A stretch of 64,000 nucleotides of DNA from the NCBI RefSeq assembly GCF_046237605.1, contig NZ_CP143542.1, positions 2,480,001 through 2,544,000 on the forward strand. Direction: 5' to 3'. Source of the stretch: Paraperibacillus marinus (GTDB taxonomy: Bacteria > Bacillota > Bacilli > Bacillales > DSM-1321). Below the pieces are notes generated by a model, which worked only from the letters and a program-made list of their open reading frames with translations, did not search any database and had not been told where the DNA came from. A program made the translations under genes and the position numbers. Shown one piece after another: positions 51,322 to 59,886 of the stretch (the first letter of the stretch is position 1; each line of letters starts with the position of its first letter).

Positions 51322-51939
51322 TTGAATAATAGTGATGCAACAGAGAAAGAAAACTTTAAAGTTGGCTGTGAAAAATTTAAACTAGCGGGGGAAATATTTG
51401 ATCAAGCTGAAGGTTATTATCATGGAATAGAAGGAAAGCAGCAAGATTATGGAGAAGCACATAAATTATATGAAAGGGCAGCTTTTCTGGGATATGGAGA
51501 GGCATACAGAAAATTAGGGAGTATGTACGAACTTGGTGAGGGGGTTAAAAGAGATTATAAACTGGCTCTCATTCATTATAAAGAAGCTGTAAAGTGTGGT
51601 GACATAAAAGCGAATGCCCCCATGGCGCTTTTATTATCAATTCCTGTCACTGAAATTTATAACTATGAAAATGCCATTTTGTGTTGGAACAGATACTTTC
51701 TATATATAAAAGAAAATGGTATAGATGAACTTGATCCCTTTTACATGTTTGATTATTTATTACAACTTGTAAAAAAATCTGTTCCTATACAATTTACCGA
51801 AGTTCTTAGCTTATTTAAAAATGAAATCCTTGATAATATCGAGCAGAGAATAAAATATCAAATAGTGAATGATCCTGAGTTGGTTGTAAAAACAAAAGGA
51901 GTCAAAGACCTGGTGGAACATAATTTTAAACTGAAATGA
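51322..51939 (+). CDS. Sel1-like repeat protein
   Basis: The TTG at 51322 follows AGGAG by 10 bases and is preferred (205 residues); the frame is open back to a TTG at 51271. Two Sel1-type repeats are visible: DYGEAHKLYERAAFLGYGEA and DYKLALIHYKEAVKCGD, with GSMYELGEGV between. Sel1 repeats are protein-interaction scaffolds. The C-terminal half is helical without known motifs. Monocistronic; role unknown. Confidence 0.7.
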   Translation: MNNSDATEKENFKVGCEKFKLAGEIFDQAEGYYHGIEGKQQDYGEAHKLYERAAFLGYGEAYRKLGSMYELGEGVKRDYKLALIHYKEAVKCGDIKANAPMALLLSIPVTEIYNYENAILCWNRYFLYIKENGIDELDPFYMFDYLLQLVKKSVPIQFTEVLSLFKNEILDNIEQRIKYQIVNDPELVVKTKGVKDLVEHNFKLK

Positions 51940-52183
51940 TTCTGTATGTTGAACTTAATTTCTTTTGAGTCGGCCATGAATCTTTTTTGCTGTCTTCTCC
52001 CGGATTATCTAAAAATATTATACTGCTGCAAGTATATCCGCTCACTTCAAAGGTAACACTCTACTAAATAATTCAATCACGTTAATTCACTCATTTTAAA
52101 ATGGCGTGCCTGTTCACACGCCATTTACAGTGCTATATTTTTTCATACTATGGAACCTTTTCAAGCAGCTTCACAGCCCCTGA

Positions 52184-52527
52184 CTAAGGAATCCTGATCG
52201 GTGTATGGAAATCACGCGAGTCCTTATACGACCTGTAGGCGATGGCCGGTTCTCCTTCATTCATCCCGTCCAGCTGGACGATCCGGTTTCCTGCGGTTTC
52301 CATATAGAAAGAGTATGGAAGCACATCCAGACGGTAAAATTTATACTTCATGCCAAGCAGCTGCCGCTCAGTTGATCTGGTTTCGGGATTCACCCTGATA
52401 AACTCGGCGAGCTCGCTGACAGTGGTAGATGGAATGTCGGCCATCGTAAAAAACGTTCCTTCAGATTTGCTTTCACTTTATTTACTGCGGTCTTTGCTTT
52501 CTGCTTGATCCTTCCTGTCTTACCCAT
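52184..52527 (-). pseudogene. Small conserved-looking gene split by a frameshift at T6
   Basis: An ATG at 52527 with CAGGAGTG opens MGKTGRIKQKAKTAVNKVK, which leaves homology at GAACGTTTTTTACG. Adding one T joins it to ADIPSTTVSELAEFIRVNPE and on to YSFYMETAGNRIVQLDGMNE, making about 114 residues. Without the shift, the second part would start at an ATG (52444) lacking its own ribosome binding site. Family unknown; basic N-terminus, mixed C-terminus. Confidence 0.55.
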
Positions 52528-52614
52528 TGAAATCACTCCTGTTCAAGTCATGTTAGGGTGGTTACCAATTTATTCCCGGTATGAATGAAGGTAAACAGGC
52601 TGAACAGGAACGAT

Positions 52615-52800
52615 TCATTCTTTTCCCTTTTTCCGGAAACATCCCGTGATATATATGGCTGTTATAAAACCGATGAGAAACACGGTATCCATCATGAATT
52701 CGGGGATTTCAAGCATAAAGGAAGCAGCAGAGACGAGAAAAAGAAAGGCTGAAAGAATGAGGAACGCTGTTTGTTCTCCCCTAATATTTTCCCCCTTCAA
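52615..52800 (-). CDS. Small two-span membrane protein
   Basis: The 61-residue frame has spans FLILSAFLFLVSAASFML and TVFLIGFITAIYITG and a basic end (FRKKGKE). The TTG start at 52800 coincides with the purine-rich GAAGGGGGAAA, so the true start is uncertain and may be a later rare codon. No family recognised. Confidence 0.45.
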   Translation of the reverse strand: MKGENIRGEQTAFLILSAFLFLVSAASFMLEIPEFMMDTVFLIGFITAIYITGCFRKKGKE

Positions 52801-52834
52801 TTGAAGTCATGAAAAAGCCAAAGAAAAAGAGCCC

Positions 52835-53683
52835 TTATGAAAGAGCTCCCTTGCTTATTCCGCTGTCCTTGATCAATTTATAGCCCTTCTCATCCATGAT
52901 GGCATACATGCATTGCTGGAAGGACTGGAAGCTGTCGGCATCAAAGCTCACTTGCTTTTCCACGATCGACTGGGCCATTTTCGAACCGATGCCCACAAGG
53001 CTTGCCTGGACTCCCATGAGCCGGAGCGCCTTGATCATATTATTGATACCATTAACCTCGAATGGCTCCAAAGAATATTCGAATGAGGAGAAATCGAGGA
53101 TCATAGAGGTTATCTGGCTTTTTGCGCAATACGACAGAATTTTCATCTGCATGGAATCCAGGCGGTGTTCGGTCATCCGGCCCATGATCGGAGACAGAGC
53201 CGCAAATGGGAGGACTGTCTGGAAAATTGGTGTATCAATTTCATCCAGCAGGTCCTGTCCTTCCTTGATTGCATTTTCATATAGAGAGACGTCACTCCAG
53301 GTGATGATGAAACCGCTGCGATTTCCTGCCTCATTTTTTATTTCATCAATGGCAAAATCGACCGTAAATGTATCGAACAGATTAACATGTGCTTCTATAG
53401 GAAAAGAATCACCGGTTGTCATCCGGGTCGGGCTTTTTCCAACATCTATAGTCGTAATATCCCTGCCAATTAAGTCCTCTATGTTTTCTATTCCCAAAAA
53501 AGGCGCTACCTGTGTAAGGAACACCTTTCCCTGTTTATTCATCCAGGTTAATTCAAACTTCTCATTTGTTATGAATATATTATCATCTATTTTATCAAGC
53601 AGCTCATAAACACTTACATTTTTCAGAACATCAAGCATACTTAAAGCACCTGCTTTCCGACATGCCTCTTCTCTTTTCGACAT
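52835..53683 (-). CDS. PAS-STAS protein, RsbR-like
   Basis: The 282-residue protein has a PAS domain (residues about 25-140; DDNIFITNEKFELTWMNKQG, IITWSDVS) and a C-terminal STAS domain (about 150-270; ILDFSSFEYSLEPFEVNGINNMIKALRLMGVQASLVGI). RsbR-type stressosome proteins share the N-sensor plus STAS layout. The first ATG follows GGAAGATGC, but a TATAAT only 7 bases upstream would make that start nearly leaderless, so ATG at codon 16 is an alternative. Stress-signal input is inferred. Confidence 0.8.
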   Translation of the reverse strand: MSKREEACRKAGALSMLDVLKNVSVYELLDKIDDNIFITNEKFELTWMNKQGKVFLTQVAPFLGIENIEDLIGRDITTIDVGKSPTRMTTGDSFPIEAHVNLFDTFTVDFAIDEIKNEAGNRSGFIITWSDVSLYENAIKEGQDLLDEIDTPIFQTVLPFAALSPIMGRMTEHRLDSMQMKILSYCAKSQITSMILDFSSFEYSLEPFEVNGINNMIKALRLMGVQASLVGIGSKMAQSIVEKQVSFDADSFQSFQQCMYAIMDEKGYKLIKDSGISKGALS

Positions 53684-53785
53684 GCATCTTCCATTATAAA
53701 ATAAAAGATTATCAATTCACAAGAAATACTGCAGGTTTTAAATGTGATTTTTTCCATTTCCCCTGCCATTTTTGCCTATGAACCA

Positions 53786-54385
53786 ATCGAGCAGGAGGGG
53801 GCGACTAACCCCCGGCCTCTCACACCACCGTACGTACCGTTCGGTATACGGCGATTCCATCTAAGTGAAGGTTTCGTTTATCCAGTCCATGCTCCACCCT
53901 CCAGAAGTCCTCCGTGAAATTCGCCGCTTCCTCCTCTGGCAAGTCACAAGGATTGTCTTTGTTCAACACATGTACTGTATGCCTGAATTTCACTCTTTCT
54001 TATTGGTTCAGCCCTTCCCCTATCGTCTCGAGAAGATAAAGTACTATTGCCTCGGCTGACTTCTGGCTGTTCAGCTGCCCTGGACAGGTACCAGGGGTAC
54101 TTGGCATACCAGCCAGATCTCCCCGGGTAAGAGTGCAATCTTTCCCTCCACCTATCTGCTTCACTTACTCAGAGCCACCTCCCGGCAGTAAGGGCTTTAT
54201 TTTGTCTGGCAGACTCACCCAATGACTCTCAGCCTTATATGAAGTTCGTCCTCAGACAGGAGGTTTGCCGCCCGCTTCCTTCAGATTCCAAGTCGCCCTG
54301 GACCCCCTTGTGTTAAGCTAACCGTTACTACTGCCTTCACGGCTCGGGACTCACACCCTATAGATAGCACCCATGCCGGTCGCAC
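53786..54385 (-). mobile_element. Class IIC group II intron without its reverse-transcriptase ORF
   Basis: The minus strand starts GTGCGACCGGCATGGGTGCT at 54385, matching the 5' end of class IIC introns such as that of Oceanobacillus iheyensis. It keeps the domain I landmarks (GAAGGCAGTAGTAACGGTTAG, GAAGGAAGCGGGCGGCAAAC and TTACCCGGGGAGATCTGG). Domain V (about 53824-53857) has the CGC triad in TCGCCGTATACC..GGTACGTACGGTGG, and a domain VI hairpin ends CTCGAT at 53786. Total length is 600 bases, so the usual roughly 1.3-kb ORF in domain IV is gone. It lies directly after a terminator, the normal IIC target. Confidence 0.9.
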
Positions 54386-54386
54386 C

Positions 54387-54419
54387 AAAAAAAGAGAAGG
54401 AATGCATCAATCCTCCTCT
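54387..54419 (-). terminator. Terminator targeted by the group II intron
   Basis: On the minus strand AGAGGAGGA and TCCTTCTCT pair (one G-T) around TTGATGCAT, followed by seven T; the intron begins one base later. Confidence 0.8.
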
Positions 54420-54508
54420 TCCAAATCTTCTTCAAAATGTTCTGTATCGATCAAGTGCTCCCAGTTATGCTTCGTCATATTTTCCCAAAAACGCTCACGA
54501 AAGCTCAT
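54407..54508 (-). CDS. Small acidic 33-residue protein
   Basis: ATG at 54508 is preceded by GGAGGAGGAAAGGAAC, a very strong site. The product starts MSFRERFWENMTKHNWEH and ends with a run of Glu and Asp. Its stop lies in the left arm/loop of the terminator, so gene and terminator form a compact unit. No family recognised. Confidence 0.6.
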   Translation of the reverse strand: MSFRERFWENMTKHNWEHLIDTEHFEEDLEEED

Positions 54509-54682
54509 GTTCCTTTCCTCCTCCAGCTTTTTATTCTATCTAGATTTATACCCAGGAAGCTGAAGATTCAAGCTATATTTATTAGGAAAATCCTTTATTT
54601 TCTTATTGATGAAATTGCCTCTCAATCTCTTTAATCATCATTTTTTTAAAAGTTCCATTGATATACAAATTAAGCTGAATGA

Positions 54683-55885
54683 TTAAGCAGATTTTTTCAA
54701 CTCACGTCTGCCCCTCTGTCCAAGCTGTATGGTAAGAATGAGCGCCCCTGTGGTCAGGACAGCAATCATGGCAATGACACCCGTCCAGCCAAACCGGCTG
54801 TAAAAGACGCCGCTTCCTGTTCCGCCGATGCTTGCGCCGGCATAGTAGAAAAATAGATATAAAGAGGCAGCCTGGGCTTTATCATGAGTGGAGACGAGTC
54901 CCACCCAGCCGCTTGCGATGGAATGAGCCGCAAAGAAACCAAATGTGAAAATGGCAAGTCCCAGAATCTTGAGCCAAAGATCTCCACCAAGTGTCAGGCA
55001 GGCACCTACAAGCAGGATTCCCAGGGACAACAGGAGAACTTTACTTTTGCCATACACATCAGAAAGCATGCCCATCCATGTTGAGCTGAACGACCCGACG
55101 ATATACACGATGAATATGAAACCGACGAGTGTCCCGCTGAGAGAATACGGCGGACGCGTCAATTGAAAGCCCATATAGTTATAGAGCGCCACAAAGCCGC
55201 CCATGATCAAAAAGCCGATCAGAAACAGCTGAAGCAGAGCACGTTCTCGAAACTGGCTGCCCAGCGAACGGACTAGTTTCCTAATCTTCAGTTCCCTAGG
55301 TTTAAAATGACGGGATTCCGGCAGCCCCTTCCAAAAAATGATACTTGCGAGAAAGCTGATGATTCCCAGTCCGGCCATGGCTGCATGCCAGCTAAAAGTA
55401 TCCGTCAAAAAGCCGCTTACAATCCTTCCGGCCATTCCCCCGATTGAATTCCCGCTGATATACAATCCCATCGCGAGTCCAAGGCTCGAGGAATCCATTT
55501 CTTCCCCGAGATAGGCCATGGCCGCGGCGGGCAGTCCGGCAAGTGTAATTCCCTGCAGGATGCGCGCCAGAATCAAGATATGGAAATTAGGTGCAAAAGC
55601 TGTCAATATGGAGAGGATGGAGGACAAAATCAGGGATACCGCCATGATGTTCTTGCGGCCATAAACCTCTGATAGTGAACCTGCTATCAGCAGGCTGAAG
55701 GACAAAGCCACCGTTGCCGCTGAAAGGCTGAAGCTCGATACCGCCGGTGAGATGTGGAATTCCCCCGATATTTCAGGCAGCAGCGGCTGCATGCCCCAGA
55801 GGATGGCAAAGGTGCTGAAGCCCCCGGCAAACAGAGCGAGTGATGCACTCCTGAAAATAGGGGTGCCGCGCTTTATATAAGTCAT
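54683..55885 (-). CDS. MFS transporter, AraJ/YnfM-like drug or sugar efflux type
   Basis: The ATG at 55885 after GAGGGGAGC gives 400 residues with twelve predicted spans. Motif A between spans 2 and 3 reads GSLSEVYGRKNIMAVS and span 4 has RILQGITLAGLPAAAMAYLGEE. The YnfM/AraJ group exports small molecules; the natural substrate is unknown. A possible upstream in-frame extension is not supported by a ribosome binding site. Confidence 0.9.
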   Translation of the reverse strand: MTYIKRGTPIFRSASLALFAGGFSTFAILWGMQPLLPEISGEFHISPAVSSFSLSAATVALSFSLLIAGSLSEVYGRKNIMAVSLILSSILSILTAFAPNFHILILARILQGITLAGLPAAAMAYLGEEMDSSSLGLAMGLYISGNSIGGMAGRIVSGFLTDTFSWHAAMAGLGIISFLASIIFWKGLPESRHFKPRELKIRKLVRSLGSQFRERALLQLFLIGFLIMGGFVALYNYMGFQLTRPPYSLSGTLVGFIFIVYIVGSFSSTWMGMLSDVYGKSKVLLLSLGILLVGACLTLGGDLWLKILGLAIFTFGFFAAHSIASGWVGLVSTHDKAQAASLYLFFYYAGASIGGTGSGVFYSRFGWTGVIAMIAVLTTGALILTIQLGQRGRRELKKSA

Positions 55886-55987
55886 AGATGCTGCTCCCCT
55901 CTTTAAGCGATGTTTTGTATGAATATAGATGATTGTACCGCCCAGGTTATGGAAGGGCAAACAGCAGGATTGAAAAAAGGGCTGAAA

Positions 55988-56512
55988 TCAGCCCTTCTTG
56001 TTCTTGTATTCATTCAGTCCATCACTGTCTTTTATTACCTTAATTTTCTCCCGGTAAGGTTCACAGCGCTGGTAGAACCGGTGTTTTCCTTCAGTTTCAA
56101 ACGATCTGCTCCATTTGAACATATTCAGGAATATGCGGACTGTCGGTTTATAATGGCAGGTTTCAAGGCCCGCCTTCTGCCGCAGGAACCGCCGGATTAT
56201 CCGGAAGGTACGCACTTTATGGCTTGTATCAAGGAGCAGGATGAGATCCGCTTCATGGAAGCTCGCCGCCATCCAGTCATCGTTATGCACACCCTCCATG
56301 ATCCATGCCTGCTTGCTGAGGATGTCACCGAGAATTGCCTTCCGCTCTTCCTCGGTCCTCCTTCGATCGCCATCCGGTCTCCGTTCCCACATCACATTAT
56401 CCAATTCATAATAGGGAATTCCGAGTTCCTCTGACAGCATTTTGGCAAGCGTCGTCTTGCCGCTGCCAACGGACCCAATGATATGTATCTTCCTTTTAGT
56501 GAGCAAAAGCAA
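55988..56512 (-). CDS. P-loop kinase-like protein (FlaR/adenylate kinase-like)
   Basis: The 174-residue protein has Walker A IIGSVGSGKTTLAK, then LGIPYYELDNVMWERRPDGDRR and WIMEGVHNDDW, typical of the DNA-topology-modulation FlaR group of small AAA/kinase-like proteins. Substrate unknown; a nucleotide or shikimate-type kinase fold is likely. It lies 19 bases downstream of the acetyltransferase stop, so the two may be co-transcribed. Confidence 0.82.
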   Translation of the reverse strand: MLLLTKRKIHIIGSVGSGKTTLAKMLSEELGIPYYELDNVMWERRPDGDRRRTEEERKAILGDILSKQAWIMEGVHNDDWMAASFHEADLILLLDTSHKVRTFRIIRRFLRQKAGLETCHYKPTVRIFLNMFKWSRSFETEGKHRFYQRCEPYREKIKVIKDSDGLNEYKNKKG

Positions 56513-56531
56513 TCATTCCAGACTTTTCGTT

Positions 56532-57119
56532 TTATTGACCAGCCGTTTCATTGCGCACCCTGGCGGCTGTTCTTTCTCTCTGCTTCCAGTCCTCTGCAAG
56601 CATCCCATACACTGCGTGGTCCACATAATGGTCATACAGCCATTCCGCCTGGCGGATGCGCCCTTCTTCCATAAAACCAAGACGCTCCGGAATGGCCCGG
56701 CTTTTCCGATTGCCATATGCCGCTCTGATTTCCACCCGGTTCAAACCCAATTCCCCAAATGCATATTGTGTTAAGGCACCCGCTACCCTTGTCATGATTC
56801 CCTTGCCCTGAAATTCCTGACCGAGCCAATAGCCCATCGATGTTGTCCGGTGTGTCCAATCAAAATGATGGAAGCCGGCTGTGCCAGCCATCTGTTCCTT
56901 GTATAAAATGGCTGTTGTCAGACTCCTGTTATCTGCAAATCCCTGCAGCCCCGTCCGGATGAACTCCCTGGAGTCTTCCACATTCCGGGTGAAATCCAGC
57001 CATGGCAGCCATTTCTTTAAATAATCCCGGGAACGGTCTGTCAGAGCAAAAAGTTTTTCTGCATCCTTTTCCTCCAGGACTTTTAATGATAATTCATCAT
57101 CTATTTTATGAATGAACAT
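56532..57119 (-). CDS. GNAT acetyltransferase of the RimJ/RimL type
   Basis: The ATG at 57119 after GGAGAG gives 195 residues. Family features are SMGYWLGQEFQGKGIMTRV (acetyl-CoA binding loop), LGLNRVEIRAAYGNRKSRAIPERLGF and EEGRIRQAEW. It is like ribosomal-protein Ser/Ala acetyltransferases such as Bacillus YdaF. The real acceptor is unknown. Confidence 0.9.
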   Translation of the reverse strand: MFIHKIDDELSLKVLEEKDAEKLFALTDRSRDYLKKWLPWLDFTRNVEDSREFIRTGLQGFADNRSLTTAILYKEQMAGTAGFHHFDWTHRTTSMGYWLGQEFQGKGIMTRVAGALTQYAFGELGLNRVEIRAAYGNRKSRAIPERLGFMEEGRIRQAEWLYDHYVDHAVYGMLAEDWKQRERTAARVRNETAGQ

Positions 57120-57180
57120 CGTATTCACTCTCCTTCATTTATAGAGCCCACACAAGCTACGGCCCTCTCTTTCCTAAGGT

Positions 57181-57942
57181 TCAACCTCGATCCTTCACTT
57201 TTTCTGGCTTTTTAGTGTCTAAAACAAAAGTATTCCCCTCCGAGCTCTCGATGGTCTGAATGAGTCTGAGCTGTGCCAGGCCGGGATTGTTCTCTAGCAG
57301 CAGGGCGGCATTTGCCAGGCTTCTCAGCACGGCGGTTTCTCCACGTGCTTTCTCTAAGGCTGCCTGCGCTGCCTTTTGGGCTTTTTTCTGTTCAAGATAG
57401 GCTTTCTTAAGTTCACTTGGAAGCATGATATCTTTTAAGTTTACAGATTGAATGGAAAGCGGGGCAAGATTCGGCTCTTCCCTCAGCAGATTCAGCATGT
57501 TTTCAGAAATCTCTTTCCGGTTCTCGAGGAGACTGTCGAGCCTGGAGGAGGCAATCACTTCACGAAGCTTATATTGGGCAATGAGACGGAAGGATTCTTG
57601 ATAATCCTCGAACTGTGACAGGAGTGCTTTTGGATCCAGGATTTGATAGTGGACTCCGAAGCTGATTTTGACACCCAATAGATCTGCTGTAAGTACTTCC
57701 TGTCCGGAAACCTGAAGGACAGCAGGCCTCATGTCGAACACTTCGATCCTTGTCACAGCCTTAAGGTATGTATATCTGCCGGGGCCGATCAATCCACTCC
57801 CAGAACGCCCGCGCTTAAATCTTATTCCCCCCTGGTACTCATATATGGTAACTCCGCCTACAAATAATCTGATCATATACCAAACGGCTGCTATCGATAT
57901 AGAAGCAGCGGTTATCAGTAAAAATATATCGAGCATCTTCAT
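57181..57942 (-). CDS. SPFH/Band 7 membrane protein
   Basis: The 253-residue protein has an N-terminal membrane span (DIFLLITAASISIAAVWYMI), then an SPFH domain (EYQGGIRFKRGRS, RIEVFDMRPAVLQVSGQEVLTADLL, YKLREVIASSRLDSLLENRKEI, VNLKDIMLP). A short coiled coil follows (KKAYLEQKKAQKAAQAALEKARGET). SPFH proteins form membrane-bound rings or scaffolds and can be protease partners. Start ATG after AAAAGGAGGATG. Confidence 0.88.
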   Translation of the reverse strand: MKMLDIFLLITAASISIAAVWYMIRLFVGGVTIYEYQGGIRFKRGRSGSGLIGPGRYTYLKAVTRIEVFDMRPAVLQVSGQEVLTADLLGVKISFGVHYQILDPKALLSQFEDYQESFRLIAQYKLREVIASSRLDSLLENRKEISENMLNLLREEPNLAPLSIQSVNLKDIMLPSELKKAYLEQKKAQKAAQAALEKARGETAVLRSLANAALLLENNPGLAQLRLIQTIESSEGNTFVLDTKKPEKVKDRG

Positions 57943-58313
57943 CCTCCTTTTTCAAAAAGTGGAAGAACCGCGGAAGGCAGCAGGCTAAAAGGCAATGGAG
58001 GTCTTAACCTGCATGATTGCCTGGCGGTAAGCTGCCAGCCGCGGAACCGTCAATTGGGCTTCGAACCCAGACACTGGTCCCAGCGGGAAGCCAGTCTGCC
58101 ATCAGGAAATGCGTACTGGCGACAGGCGGCAGGGATTCTGCTGCCCGGCCTTTCATTTCCCTGTTTTTCTATTTTAGCAGGGATTTCCAGGGATGAAAAT
58201 AAGATTAAGAAAATTCAAACTATAAGCCTGTGGTCCCTATTTACCCTATAGGTTGCTTTTTTTCCGCTAAACGGTCAATATTAAGGAAGTACGCTAAAAA
58301 AGATACGTAGGTG
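57943..58313. other. Intergenic region with GC-rich hairpins
   Basis: No gene is supportable. It contains several short inverted repeats such as TGGG-CTTCGAA-CCCA and CCAGTCTGCC..GTACTGG, unlike the AT-rich spacers elsewhere. Possible structured leader or relic; not identified. Confidence 0.3.
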
Positions 58314-58718
58314 ATGATCATAATAGAAGTCAAACAGTCTCCGGTGAGTGACGGGGAATTCAATAGAGGGGTATTTGCGACAGAAGATATCTCCAAGGGC
58401 ACATTGTTCCATGAGGCTCCTGTGCTTTCTTATCCAAACGAAGAACATAAATATATCGAAAAAACGGTTCTCGATGATTATGCGTTTGAGTATGGCAAGA
58501 ACCATTCTGCCATCCTGCTCGGCTACGGCATGCTTTTTAACCACTCCTATGAGCCGAATGCCACGTACGATATCAATTTCGATAAACACATCTTTGAATT
58601 TTATGCCTACAGAGACATAAAAGCAGGTGAAGAAATCTTCATCAATTACAATGGTGAAGTCGATGATCATGATCCGCTTTGGTTCAATAAAGAAGCAGAA
58701 AGTGATAACGAAGAATAA
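58314..58718 (+). CDS. SET-domain protein
   Basis: The 134-residue protein is a minimal SET domain: NRGVFATEDISKGTLFHEAP at the start, YGMLFNHSYEPNATYDINF (the NHS-x-x-PN motif that binds S-adenosylmethionine) and RDIKAGEEIFINYNGE (the catalytic Tyr). SET domains methylate lysine side chains. Pre- and post-SET Cys clusters are absent, as in bacterial versions. The start is ATG 58314 or the preceding GTG. A terminator follows. Confidence 0.88.
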   Translation: MIIIEVKQSPVSDGEFNRGVFATEDISKGTLFHEAPVLSYPNEEHKYIEKTVLDDYAFEYGKNHSAILLGYGMLFNHSYEPNATYDINFDKHIFEFYAYRDIKAGEEIFINYNGEVDDHDPLWFNKEAESDNEE

Positions 58719-58722
58719 CAAA

Positions 58723-58753
58723 CAATCCCGCTTATGGTTCATGAGCGGGATTT
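58723..58753 (+). terminator. Terminator of the SET-domain gene
   Basis: AATCCCGCTTATG and CATGAGCGGGATT arms; T-run weak. Confidence 0.7.
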
Positions 58754-58842
58754 GCCTAATCCAGCCTATTTTATGAGTGGACACTCACAGCCCCGGCTGC
58801 CGCCTACATATCATGTAGAAGCAATCAGGGGGTGTGCTTAGA

Positions 58843-59589
58843 ATGAAGCATTTATATGAAGAAATTCCCTCACAAAGAGAGCTCCTTGACCTTTGGGAAA
58901 AAGATGCGTTGGATACATTTGCAGCTAAAATGAAGAGCAGGGAAAAACCCTTTCCCTGCATCCCCGCCACGATTGGATTTTCCTCCAATCACCTGCGCTA
59001 CGGCTTTGTCAGTGATCCAAGAAGGAAAGAGTCAGCTGCGGAAGCCGCATGGCTTCTGCGTGAATATACGGAGAACTCAAGGGATTTTGGGAACTACACC
59101 TCCCTCATCCTATTTTATGAAACGCCCCGTGACATGAAAGAAGGATACACTGTCGAACAATTCGAAGAGCTGTTCTGGCAGCAGCTAAATTTTTTGAATG
59201 ACAAAGACGTAAAAAAGTGGCCCGGACACATACCGGAAAGCCCTGATAACCCAATCTGGGAGTTCTGCTTCCATGGCGAGCAATATTTTATGTACTGCGG
59301 CACCCCCGCACACATCAATAGACAAAGCAGGTATTTTGACTATTTCATGCTCGCCATTACCCCACGATGGGTTCTGCAGGAGTTTATGAAAAATAAGACT
59401 TTTTCAGCCCGGATTAAAAAACAGGTAAGAAGCAGGCTGGCAGATTACGATTCAGTTCCTATCCATCCTGATTTAAATACGTACGGCTCCGGTGATAATT
59501 ACGAGTGGAAGCAGTATTTTCTCAGAGATGATGCCAGCGCACCTCCACAGTGCCCGTTTCACCGGTTTATGAAAGCCAGGAAAGAGTAA
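58843..59589 (+). CDS. YqcI/YcgG-family protein
   Basis: The ATG at 58843 after GGGGGTG gives 248 residues. Conserved family pieces are FPCIPATIGFSSNHLRYGFVSDPR, SLILFYETPRD, WEFCFHGEQYFMYCGTPAH and CPFHRFM at the end, with Cys and His residues that could bind a metal or heme. The family is poorly characterised; some members are fused to nitric-oxide synthase-related or guanitoxin-type N-hydroxylating enzymes. A perfect palindromic terminator covers the stop. Confidence 0.85.
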   Translation: MKHLYEEIPSQRELLDLWEKDALDTFAAKMKSREKPFPCIPATIGFSSNHLRYGFVSDPRRKESAAEAAWLLREYTENSRDFGNYTSLILFYETPRDMKEGYTVEQFEELFWQQLNFLNDKDVKKWPGHIPESPDNPIWEFCFHGEQYFMYCGTPAHINRQSRYFDYFMLAITPRWVLQEFMKNKTFSARIKKQVRSRLADYDSVPIHPDLNTYGSGDNYEWKQYFLRDDASAPPQCPFHRFMKARKE

Positions 59590-59624
59590 AAAGCACAAGG
59601 CTTTCCTTGTGCTTTTTACTCTTT
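59581..59624. terminator. Perfect 20-bp-arm terminator overlapping the stop codon
   Basis: AAAGAGTAAAAAGCACAAGG is followed by CTTT and by its exact reverse complement. The left arm includes the last codons and TAA of the YqcI-family gene. Confidence 0.85.
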
Positions 59625-59681
59625 GGACTTACCTTCTGTTAAAGGGGGTGGATTGTATAAAAGGGCTTTCGATTTCCTTTC

Positions 59682-59717
59682 CAGGCGCTTCGCTTTCCGC
59701 GGGGCTGGCGGTGAGCT
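59682..59717. repeat. Fragment of a Bacillus-type dispersed repeat
   Basis: GCGCTTCGCTTTCCGCGGGG, then GGCGGTGAGC. I recall this GC-rich string from many Bacillaceae intergenic repeats. It stands out against AT-rich flanks. Confidence 0.45.
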
Positions 59718-59886
59718 ACGCTCATGTTGGTTTCACCTTCCAATACGGATTATCAAATCCCTTTTGAACATCAAGGATCAGAAGCGCTGTTTTTTTATCT
59801 AATACGTACATGCAATTCTCCATCCATTGGCATTTTTCACAGTATGTGAATTTAGGGAGAATTTTTTTCGTTTGTACCTGCTGCCC

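Noticed and set aside
53865..54138. Short ORFs on both strands within the group II intron
   Set aside because: They lie in conserved ribozyme domains and show no reverse-transcriptase motifs.
57943..58313. Possible structured RNA or tRNA-like sequence (GGCTTCGAACCCA resembles a T-loop)
   Set aside because: No acceptor stem, anticodon arm or other tRNA elements could be built around it.
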